Source of the DNA: UBA11710 sp049287025
GTDB lineage: Bacteria; Patescibacteriota; Patescibacteriia; Magasanikbacterales; UBA922
Assembly: GCA_049287025.1 (NCBI GenBank)
Contig: JBAQFA010000052.1
Location: forward strand, 1-52,406
DNA: 52,406 bases
Reading direction: 5' to 3'
In this document: positions 15,166 to 22,332 of the stretch, piece by piece
Position numbering within the stretch: position 1 is the first letter of the stretch
Layout: every line of letters starts with the position of its first letter
Program-made: the position numbers and the translations under genes
Notes under the pieces: generated by a model
Databases searched by the model: none
Seen by the model: only the letters and a program-made list of their open reading frames with translations
What the model was told of the DNA's origin: nothing

Positions 15166-16480
15166 GTCTAATTTTTCGCAACGACCTCTGATACTTAATG
15201 GCAAACCGATGAGCTTCGTCACGTACTTGAATTAATAAATTTTGATTTTCTTTTACCCATTTAACAAACTCCTGATCCTTGCTTCCTGATATAAAGTCAT
15301 TTCGTTTTCTTTCTGGACCTTTGGCAATACCAACTACGGGAATTTTAAATTTATTTGTTCTAATAATTTCTATGGCTTTATTTACCTGTGGCACACCACC
15401 ATCCACTAATATCACATCAGGCATCTTCCACTCATCATGTTTTAATCTTCTTTCCAAAACTTCAGCCAAACAATCCACATCACTCTGCCCTATTACCGTT
15501 TTTATTTTAAATTTTCTATATTGAGATTTATTTGGATAGCCGTTTTCAAATACGACCATAGAGCCAACTTTTCCAGTTTCACCTAAATTAGAAATGTCAT
15601 ACCCTTCCATTCTCAAATTTTGATCTTTTGATCTTTTGATCTTTTGATTTTCTATAAACGTCTTATTCAATAATGCAATATCATGGATTCTCTCCAACGC
15701 TTTAATCTGATTCCTCAACCGGGCTGCTTCTTCAAAATTTTCTTGTTTACTTTCCAATTTCATTTTCTTTTCCAAATCACGGATCAAACCTTTTTTATTT
15801 CCACGTAAAAATTTTATTAATGGATTTATTACTTTCTTTTTATATTCTGCTGGCTTAATTTCACCTGTGCAAACTCCTAAACATTGCCCCATTTGGTGAT
15901 ATAGACAAGGCTTACAAAGCTTACCAGGCTCACAAGGCTTACAATGTGATATATAAAACAATCTCTGCAGCAACCTCATCGTTGCCTTAGTATTTAATCC
16001 AGGATATGGCCCAAAGACATGTTGAAATTGTTGTAGTTGTTTCAATTGTTGTAATTGTTTATCATTTGCAACATTTTCAACATCTTGAACATTTAGAACA
16101 TGACCTAATTCGTGTTGTCTAATCGTCTTAACTTGAGGAAAAACATCTTTTGTAATCACGATATAATTCCATGACTTATCATCTTTCAAATCTACATTAT
16201 ACTTTGGCTGAAATTTTTTAATTGTATTTGCTTCGAGAATAATCGCTTCTAATACAGAATCAGTAACAAGACATTTTATATTGTAAACCTCATGTATCAA
16301 AGCTTCAATTGGCCGTCTGCCTTCTGCTATTTGCCTTCTGCTATCTGAAAAATACGAACGCACCCGACTCTTCAAACTCGTCGCTTTTCCAACATAAATC
16401 AGCTCTTTCTTTTTATTATAGAAGAGATAAATACCAGGCTCACTGGGGAATAATTTGATTTTCTTTTCTAAATTAGCCAT
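15161..16480 (-). CDS. uvrC: Excinuclease ABC subunit C, short form without HhH domain
   Basis: A 439-residue protein that would make both incisions in nucleotide excision repair. The GIY-YIG nuclease is at the N-terminus (GIYLFYNKKKELIYVGKATSL). A UVR motif (ENFEEAARLRNQIKALE) lies near residue 250. An RNase H-like 5' nuclease follows (EGYDISNLGE near 290, VDGGVPQ near 358, RDEAHRFA near 422). The protein stops there: the tandem helix-hairpin-helix domain of UvrC (about 600 residues in E. coli) is absent. Repeat-like stretches are translated at about residues 145-156, 175-192 (CKPCEPGKLCKPC) and 275-287. Confidence 0.93.
   Translation of the reverse strand: MANLEKKIKLFPSEPGIYLFYNKKKELIYVGKATSLKSRVRSYFSDSRRQIAEGRRPIEALIHEVYNIKCLVTDSVLEAIILEANTIKKFQPKYNVDLKDDKSWNYIVITKDVFPQVKTIRQHELGHVLNVQDVENVANDKQLQQLKQLQQFQHVFGPYPGLNTKATMRLLQRLFYISHCKPCEPGKLCKPCLYHQMGQCLGVCTGEIKPAEYKKKVINPLIKFLRGNKKGLIRDLEKKMKLESKQENFEEAARLRNQIKALERIHDIALLNKTFIENQKIKRSKDQNLRMEGYDISNLGETGKVGSMVVFENGYPNKSQYRKFKIKTVIGQSDVDCLAEVLERRLKHDEWKMPDVILVDGGVPQVNKAIEIIRTNKFKIPVVGIAKGPERKRNDFISGSKDQEFVKWVKENQNLLIQVRDEAHRFAIKYQRSLRKIRH
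15905..15955. repeat. 'AAGGCTTACAA' repeat translated within uvrC
   Basis: Units AAGGCTTACAA, AAGCTTACC and AGGCTCACAAGG match the intergenic family at 26584-26673 and 48489-48567. In uvrC it is read as HCKPCEPGKLCKPCLYHQ, where homologues also carry a cysteine-containing loop. Whether the repeat was inserted or merely resembles this loop cannot be decided by eye. Confidence 0.5.
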
Positions 16481-16597
16481 ATTTTAAATTCCAAAAACCA
16501 AACAACAACTTATAATTTTATTTTTATTTAAAAATATCTTATTAATCTTACAAATCTTTGCCTTTTTAAATTAGCAAAGATTAATATGATTTATATG

Positions 16598-16648
16598 ATT
16601 TTAATTTTATAATTTCATTAGAAATTAGGTGAATTAGTAATTAGAAAT
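16598..16648. repeat. 'AATTAGAAATTAGGTG' repeat between uvrA and uvrC
   Basis: The block ATTAGAAATTAGGTGAATTA recurs almost unchanged at 25088-25145. Both copies lie at the 3' end of a minus-strand gene or RNA. The rest of the uvrA-uvrC gap (16481-16597) is AT-rich with AAGATTAATATGATT-type units and no gene. Confidence 0.65.
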
Positions 16649-19390
16649 TCACAAAACCTTTTTTAGGTATTGCCCCGTATAACTATATCCAATTTTTGCC
16701 ACAGTCTCTGGTGTTCCCACGCATACCACTTCCCCACCTTTATCTCCACCCTCTGGGCCAAGATCAATAATCCAATCAGCGCATTTTATTACATCTAGAT
16801 TGTGTTCAATCACCATCACCGTATTACCTTTAGAAACCAATTCTTGCAACACGGCAATTAATTTTTTTACGTCTTCATAATGCAAACCAGTGGTTGGCTC
16901 ATCCAGCAAAAACAAAGTCTTGGTTGTACTAGGTTTAGCTAATTCGCGAGATAGTTTAATTCTTTGTGCTTCTCCACCCGACAAAGTCTTGGCTGACTGA
17001 CCAAGAGTAAGGTAATCCAAACCCACTTCATTCAAAACTTTTAATTTGTCATAAATAAAAGGAATATCCTCAAAAAAACTTTCCGCTTCTTCAATAGTCA
17101 TAGCCAAAACATCAGAAATATTTTTTTCTTTATAATGAATTTGCAAAGTTTCATTGTTAAATCTCTTACCTTTGCACACATCACAAATAATTTCTACACT
17201 CGGCAAAAAATGCATTTCAATTTCCAATGTGCCTCTACCTTCACAATTATCACACCTACCACCATTTACATTAAAACTAAACCGACCATTTTTGTAACCA
17301 CGCATCTTGGCTTCTGGAGTGGAAGTATACAAATCACGAATATGAGTCCAGGTGCCAGTATAGGTCGCGGGATTGGACCGCGGTGAACGACCAATCGCAC
17401 TCTGATCAATCTTAATAATTTTATCAATATACTCTGTATTCAAAACCTGTTTATGAACACCAACTTTTTTCTTTTTTTCTTCTGGCGCATGACCATGATA
17501 ATTTATTCTATTTGATACTGTACGATATAAAATATCATGCATGAGAGTTGACTTGCCCGAACCAGACACACCCGTAAGACAAACAAACCGACGTAAAGGA
17601 ATTTCTACATTAATATTTTTCAAATTGTGTTCACTCGCCCCTTTAATTTTTATTTTTGCGGTTGTATTATCCACTTTTCTCCTCTTGTCTGGTATAGCTA
17701 CACTCACTTCATTACGTAAATACTTACCAGTCAGAGACTTAGCAGGATCGCCAAATGTTTTGCAATTATAATTGTCATCCTGAGCGGAGCGAAGCGTAGT
17801 CGAAGGATCCCCTTTTTTATGTAGGGGATGTTTAGACTTCGCCCTTTGGGCTTCGCTCAACATGACGTCAAGCGGTCCAGAATATACAATTTCCCCTCCA
17901 TGTGTCCCCGCCCCCGGTCCAATATCCACAATCCAATCACTCGCCAAAATGGTATCTTCGTCATGTTCTACTACAATAATGGTATTACCCACATCACACA
18001 AATTGCGTAAAGTTCTTACCAATTGATCATTATCTTTTTGATGCAAACCAATAGTTGGTTCATCTAGTACATACAAAGCACCGACCAATTTTGTCCCGAC
18101 TTGCGAAGCCAAACGAATCCGTTGTGCTTCACCACCAGACAAGGTACCAGCTGTACGATTGAGAGTCAGATAATGCAAACCAACATCATACATAAATTGT
18201 AATCTGTTTTCTATTTCACGAAGGACTGCCCCAGCAATTTCTTGTTCCCTCTCAGGCAAATTCAAAATTACCTCAGCAAAAAATTCCCGCACCTCACCAA
18301 TATCCATACTCACTACTTCCCAAATATTTTTGTTAAAAATTTTTACACTCAGAGCATTATTATTCAGTCTTTTGCCTTCACACTTGGAACACACTTCTTC
18401 ACTAAACAAAGATTTGGTACCAAGACCAGTACAATAATCACAATAGCCATATGGACTATTAAAACTAAATAATCTTGGTTCAATCTCGGGAAAACTAAAA
18501 CCATCTTTTGGACAAGAATATTCTGTAGAAAAAATTTGTTCTTCACTATTAGAATATATCACTGTACAAAGTCCATTGGATAAATCCACGGCTGTTTCCA
18601 CTGCTTCGGCCAGTCGCCCAACAATCCCGAGCGACGAAGCGAGGGATCCCTTTTCATCGCTTTTAACATCTTTATTATCACTCTTTTTCTTTGATGCAAT
18701 TGCCGTTGTTTTGGAAAGGGATTCCTCACCCTGTGACGGGTTCGGAATTTTGTCGATAACAACTTCAATCGTATGTTTCTTATCTTTACTAAGTTCAATT
18801 CTATTTTTCAAACTTTTCATTTTTCCATCCACTCTTACTTCCAAAAAACCAGAATTATAAACATCATATAACATTTGGTAATATTCCCCTTTTCGTCCTC
18901 TTACCACTGGAGCTAAAATAATCAATTCTTCATCATGACTTTTTGACTTTACAGACTTTTGACTTTTGACTATTCGTTCCACCATCTCATCTGTCGTCAT
19001 TTTTTCTATTTTTGTATTACAAAGTGGACAATGTGGTTCACCAATTCTGGCAAACAAAACTCTAAGATAATCATAAATCTCCGTAATCGTGGCTACTGTC
19101 GAACGTGGATTAGCACTATGCGCTTTTTGATCAATAGAAATCGCTGGTGACAAACCCTCAATTTCATCCACATCGGGTTTTTGCATTCCACCCAAAAATT
19201 GTCGTGCATAAGCTGATAAAGATTCTATATATCGACGCTGACCTTCAGCAAAAATTGTATCAAATGCCAAACTAGACTTGCCTGATCCAGACAGTCCTGT
19301 AAACACAATCATTTTGTTACGTGGTAATTCAAGAGAAATATTTTTTAAATTATGTTCTCGAGCACCACGGATTATTATTTTGTCTTGCAT
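16649..19390 (-). CDS. uvrA: Excinuclease ABC subunit A with two in-frame repeat insertions
   Basis: A 913-residue damage-recognition ATPase of nucleotide excision repair. Both ABC modules are present: Walker A GLSGSGKSSLAFDT (residue 32 on) and GVSGSGKSTLMHDI, signatures TLSGGEAQRIRLASQ and TLSGGEAQRIKLSRE, zinc modules CPLC...CPKD, CDYC...CSKCEGKR and CDNCEGRG...CDVCKGKR. Two stretches have no counterpart in UvrA family sequences I know: about residues 214-256 and 509-539. Each is encoded by a two-armed palindromic element (18623-18750 and 17774-17866), and both fall at surface loops outside the ATP sites, so activity is probably kept. Confidence 0.96.
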   Translation of the reverse strand: MQDKIIIRGAREHNLKNISLELPRNKMIVFTGLSGSGKSSLAFDTIFAEGQRRYIESLSAYARQFLGGMQKPDVDEIEGLSPAISIDQKAHSANPRSTVATITEIYDYLRVLFARIGEPHCPLCNTKIEKMTTDEMVERIVKSQKSVKSKSHDEELIILAPVVRGRKGEYYQMLYDVYNSGFLEVRVDGKMKSLKNRIELSKDKKHTIEVVIDKIPNPSQGEESLSKTTAIASKKKSDNKDVKSDEKGSLASSLGIVGRLAEAVETAVDLSNGLCTVIYSNSEEQIFSTEYSCPKDGFSFPEIEPRLFSFNSPYGYCDYCTGLGTKSLFSEEVCSKCEGKRLNNNALSVKIFNKNIWEVVSMDIGEVREFFAEVILNLPEREQEIAGAVLREIENRLQFMYDVGLHYLTLNRTAGTLSGGEAQRIRLASQVGTKLVGALYVLDEPTIGLHQKDNDQLVRTLRNLCDVGNTIIVVEHDEDTILASDWIVDIGPGAGTHGGEIVYSGPLDVMLSEAQRAKSKHPLHKKGDPSTTLRSAQDDNYNCKTFGDPAKSLTGKYLRNEVSVAIPDKRRKVDNTTAKIKIKGASEHNLKNINVEIPLRRFVCLTGVSGSGKSTLMHDILYRTVSNRINYHGHAPEEKKKKVGVHKQVLNTEYIDKIIKIDQSAIGRSPRSNPATYTGTWTHIRDLYTSTPEAKMRGYKNGRFSFNVNGGRCDNCEGRGTLEIEMHFLPSVEIICDVCKGKRFNNETLQIHYKEKNISDVLAMTIEEAESFFEDIPFIYDKLKVLNEVGLDYLTLGQSAKTLSGGEAQRIKLSRELAKPSTTKTLFLLDEPTTGLHYEDVKKLIAVLQELVSKGNTVMVIEHNLDVIKCADWIIDLGPEGGDKGGEVVCVGTPETVAKIGYSYTGQYLKKVL
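17774..17866. mobile_element. Palindromic element inserted in frame in uvrA (copy 1)
   Basis: Outer ends are GTCATCC and the inverted ATGAC. The left arm has TGAGCGGAGCGAAGCG then GGATCCCC; the right arm has CTTCGCCCTTTGGGCTTCGC. It encodes about 31 residues (including KKGDPSTTLRSAQDDN) between GGEIVYSGPL and SLTGKYL, which are near neighbours in other UvrA proteins. Confidence 0.8.
18623..18750. mobile_element. Palindromic element inserted in frame in uvrA (copy 2)
   Basis: Two arms, AATCCCGAGCGACGAAGCGA + GGGATCCCTTTT and AAAGGGATTCCTCACCC + TGACGGGTTCGGAAT, flank a lysine-rich core. They are inverted copies of each other and each has its own internal palindrome. It is translated as about 43 residues before GRLAEAVETAVDL, where UvrA normally has only a few. 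Confidence 0.8.
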
Positions 19391-19400
19391 ACCACAATAT

Positions 19401-19527
19401 CATCCCGAATCCCGAAGGGTGAGGGATCCCTTTTCAAGTATCTAAAAATGAGTTACTTAATATGAAGTTAAATGCACAGAAAAGGGATTCCTCGTCAGTG
19501 CCTCATCGGCACTTCACTCGGAATGAC
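19401..19527. mobile_element. Intergenic copy of the uvrA/uvrB palindromic element
   Basis: A complete two-armed copy. The left arm is CATCCCGAATCCCGAAGGGT then GAGGGATCCCTTTT; the right arm is AAAAGGGATTCCTCG then a TGCC(TCATC)GGCA hairpin and TCGGAATGAC. It lies 10 bases upstream of the uvrA start and fills much of the 295-base gap before the next gene. The rest of the gap holds the promoter at 19628. Confidence 0.8.
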
Positions 19528-19627
19528 AACAAAAATCAAAAACCACCCTTTTCAGGGATTTACTTAAACATTATTAATATATAAAGAACATTATTATTAT
19601 ACCAAACAAGTATGATTTGTCAACCTA

Positions 19628-19656
19628 TTGCTTGATAAAATAATCAGTGTTATAAT
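19628..19656 (+). promoter_or_regulatory. Promoter of the 19686 gene
   Basis: TTGCTT (19628-19633), a 17-base spacer and a perfect TATAAT (19651-19656), 30 bases before the start codon. Confidence 0.65.
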
Positions 19657-19685
19657 TTTAATATTATTAACATAACCATAAAAAT

Positions 19686-20219
19686 ATGACGAGTCCAGAT
19701 CTAAAAGGTGGTATATCTGCAGTCGAACAGATTGGCAATTCAAAAATCCGAGAAATGGCCCGAACAGTAGGAGAACTTTACCATACTGCAGATGAATTTA
19801 GAGGAGCGGCAGTAACAGATGTTGAAAATGCTGCTAGGTATTTTGCTCAAATTGAATATTATTTAAAACCCTTTATGATGGTAGATATTGAACATGATGC
19901 GGCCACGCAGGGTGATGAGATCGAATTTTGGGATGATCTCACCTATAGAGCTCGTTATGCCATACCTAAAATCAAAGGTATTTTAGAATCTTTACGTTTA
20001 ATTATCGCCCGTGATGAAAAAAGTAAAGAAATATTTGGAAATAGATTACAAAAAGCAGAGTTAGCTTGGGAAGCCATGAAAGGAATCAGCCGAGCTTGCG
20101 GTTTTTCTGATGAAACCAGCGAAGCCGGTACTGGAGATATGCCAAGTCCAAGTCGCTATCAATTAAGAACAAGTGACGAAGACAAACAAAGAGCATCAGA
20201 GTGGGGAATGGTTGTGTAG
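19686..20219 (+). CDS. Hypothetical soluble helical protein
   Basis: A 177-residue acidic, mostly helical protein without signal peptide or membrane segment. It has no motif I recognise. It has its own promoter, and the DUF3592-like gene follows after 20 bases, so they probably form a two-gene unit that ends at the 20956 terminator. Confidence 0.65.
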   Translation: MTSPDLKGGISAVEQIGNSKIREMARTVGELYHTADEFRGAAVTDVENAARYFAQIEYYLKPFMMVDIEHDAATQGDEIEFWDDLTYRARYAIPKIKGILESLRLIIARDEKSKEIFGNRLQKAELAWEAMKGISRACGFSDETSEAGTGDMPSPSRYQLRTSDEDKQRASEWGMVV

Positions 20220-20239
20220 TTAATAGCTAACCAACTTCT

Positions 20240-20944
20240 ATGCGCATCACCTCCCCTGTCTATCTCGCTGTCAATATATTTGTAGTTCTATTCGGCCTAG
20301 CCATGTTTGTCTGGGGTTTTTATTTGATAAAAGAAGGTTACAGAATAAAAGACACATTTCAAACTGCGACTGGCACTGTCTACAATGTTATTATTGAACA
20401 TGATTACAGTTCTGAAGTGGCCAACACTCAAGAATACTTACAAATTGAATTCCCTTTACCAGATGGGGAAGAAATCAGTTTTACTAATGATTATAGCCGA
20501 GAAAATATAAAATATAAAATTGGTGATACTCTACCAGTTTATTACAATCCCTACAAACCAGAAGAAGCCTACGTGGCTGAACCATTTTTTCTATTCTTAC
20601 CAGGCGGAGTATTATTGTTAATGGGTCCGGTTTTCATGATTTTTGCTGGGCAATATGTAGTTGGATTCTTTTCTCGGAAAAAAACTATTGTCAAACTAAA
20701 ACAAACTGGGATAAAAGCGCAAGCACCATTCATGGAAGCTAAGGAAGATTTTGAAACCATAATAATGGAAAAACATCCAGTCGTAATTCGTGTGGAAATG
20801 GAAGATGGCACTTCACTATTTAGTGATAAAATCTGGAATTTTAATCCCGAAGCAATTAAGCCCGGACAAATGATTGATATATACTTTGATCCTGTAAATA
20901 AGAAAGATTATTATATTGATCTAGAATTTTTACAAAATAAGTAA
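20240..20944 (+). CDS. DUF3592-like membrane protein
   Basis: A 234-residue protein with hydrophobic helices at about residues 7-27 and 113-140. Between them is a beta-rich domain (TATGTVYNVIIEHDY ... GDTLPVYYNPYKPEEAYV). The pattern 'GTV ... V.YDP..P..A' between two helices is the DUF3592 layout. A second beta domain follows the second helix (VEMEDGTSLFSDKIW ... QMIDIYFDPVNKKDYYID). Function unknown; probably a membrane-surface protein. Confidence 0.75.
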   Translation: MRITSPVYLAVNIFVVLFGLAMFVWGFYLIKEGYRIKDTFQTATGTVYNVIIEHDYSSEVANTQEYLQIEFPLPDGEEISFTNDYSRENIKYKIGDTLPVYYNPYKPEEAYVAEPFFLFLPGGVLLLMGPVFMIFAGQYVVGFFSRKKTIVKLKQTGIKAQAPFMEAKEDFETIIMEKHPVVIRVEMEDGTSLFSDKIWNFNPEAIKPGQMIDIYFDPVNKKDYYIDLEFLQNK

Positions 20945-20955
20945 AATCTTTAAAC

Positions 20956-20988
20956 AAAATCCCGCCTCTTATAAAAGGCGGGATTTTT
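20956..20988. terminator. Bidirectional terminator
   Basis: An AAATCCCGCCT / AGGCGGGATTT stem with A- and T-runs on the outside, between convergent genes (the DUF3592-like gene and the decarboxylase). Confidence 0.85.
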
Positions 20989-21018
20989 ACTTTATAAACT
21001 TTATGACTTTATAACTTT

Positions 21019-22197
21019 TTACTTCAAAATGTACGCTTTCATTGGAGGGAATCCATTGAAATATACTGAGCAATATGACAGAGTATAAGCGCCAGTTGAC
21101 AAAATAAATAATCTATCTTTTTCTTTCATACCTCTAGGAAACTTATACTTATATCTTTCATACATTATGTCACAACTATCACAGGTCGGACCAGCCAAGA
21201 TAACTTTTTCAGTATTACGGTCCGTCTTTTTTGCCTTTTCCCAAAATATTGGATACTTAATTGATTCATCCAAAGTTTCAATTAAACCATTGAACTTACC
21301 CGCATCAAGATAAACCCATTTGTGTCTATCCAAACTTGATTTGCGTGAAATCATAACAATTTCTGTCACCATGACTCCACAATTTCCCACCATTGATCTG
21401 CCTGGTTCAATCAAAATCTCAGGAAAATCTTTAGGAAAATCTTCTCGCAAAAATCTAGTCACATATTTTGTATAGGTATCTAGAGAATGAGTGGAATGAA
21501 CATATTTAGTTGGGAAACCACCACCAAGATTGATGGCTTGTAATTTTATTTTATGCTCTTTTAGAGCATCAAACAAATACTTACACATGGAAATCGCATT
21601 ATCCCAAGAACCAATATCACGCTGTTGTGAACCTACGTGAAATGATAAACCATAAGGAATGATATTCATTTTACTAGCCTTCAAAATCAATTGATAAATC
21701 ATGTCTGGATGAGCGCCAAATTTTCTGGACAATGGCCAATCAGCATTACCACCTTCTAATATAATTCTAAACAAAACTTTTGAACCAGGAGCATGTTTGG
21801 CAATTTCTTGAGTATCTTCCAAAGAGTCAGTTGCATAAAGACGAATACCTTTTTTATAAGCATAAGCAATATGCTCAGCTTTTTTAATTGGATTGCCATA
21901 ACTTAATCTTTCTGGTGGCACACCAAGACGCAAGCATTGATCAATTTCATAAATTGAAGCCACATCAAAACAAGACCCTTTCTTTTCTAATAATTTTATG
22001 ATTTCATCCATTGGGTTAGCCTTAACTGCAAAATAAATTTTTGCAAACGGCAACAAAGTATGTAAATCATTATAATTTTGATCTACTTTTTTTAAATCGA
22101 CAATTAAAAAAGGCGTTTCTTTGCCTTTGGAAAATTCTTTGATTTTTTTTACTTCTTTGGTAGTTAGATACTTATAGATTGAATTTTTCTCTTTCAT
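21019..22197 (-). CDS. Ornithine/lysine/diaminopimelate decarboxylase-like PLP enzyme (fold III)
   Basis: A 392-residue protein of the alanine-racemase-fold decarboxylases (group IV), which make putrescine or cadaverine. K59 in FAVKANP is the PLP lysine. Further blocks are SFHVGSQ, NLGGGFPTKY and the second active-site loop GPTCDSCDIM near residue 336, where the Cys is the catalytic residue of ornithine decarboxylase. No S-adenosylmethionine decarboxylase or spermidine synthase is nearby. The substrate cannot be fixed from sequence; ornithine is most likely. The 5' leader (22207-22266) can fold and may regulate it. Confidence 0.88.
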   Translation of the reverse strand: MKEKNSIYKYLTTKEVKKIKEFSKGKETPFLIVDLKKVDQNYNDLHTLLPFAKIYFAVKANPMDEIIKLLEKKGSCFDVASIYEIDQCLRLGVPPERLSYGNPIKKAEHIAYAYKKGIRLYATDSLEDTQEIAKHAPGSKVLFRIILEGGNADWPLSRKFGAHPDMIYQLILKASKMNIIPYGLSFHVGSQQRDIGSWDNAISMCKYLFDALKEHKIKLQAINLGGGFPTKYVHSTHSLDTYTKYVTRFLREDFPKDFPEILIEPGRSMVGNCGVMVTEIVMISRKSSLDRHKWVYLDAGKFNGLIETLDESIKYPIFWEKAKKTDRNTEKVILAGPTCDSCDIMYERYKYKFPRGMKEKDRLFILSTGAYTLSYCSVYFNGFPPMKAYILK

Positions 22198-22206
22198 AGA
22201 AATTTA

Positions 22207-22266
22207 CCCCGCATTTTCAAGATGGCTTGAAGATGTTTTTGACTATTAATATTTGCCGTCAAGGGG
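22207..22266 (-). promoter_or_regulatory. Structured leader of the decarboxylase gene
   Basis: In the untranslated leader, CCCC (22263-22266) pairs with GGGG (22207-22210) and encloses two hairpins, TTGAC/GTCAA and TTCAAG-CCAT-CTTGAA. This makes a compact three-way junction ending 9 bases before the start codon. It could be a cis-regulatory RNA; no known riboswitch consensus was recognised. Confidence 0.45.
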
Positions 22267-22285
22267 ATAAAAAATTAATAAGACA

Positions 22286-22313
22286 ATTATAACACCGTCT
22301 ACGAAAAAATCAA
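22286..22313 (-). promoter_or_regulatory. Promoter of the decarboxylase gene
   Basis: TTGATT (22308-22313), a 16-base spacer and a perfect TATAAT (22286-22291) on the minus strand. The predicted leader is about 80 bases. Confidence 0.65.
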
Positions 22314-22332
22314 CAAAACTGTTGATAACCGG

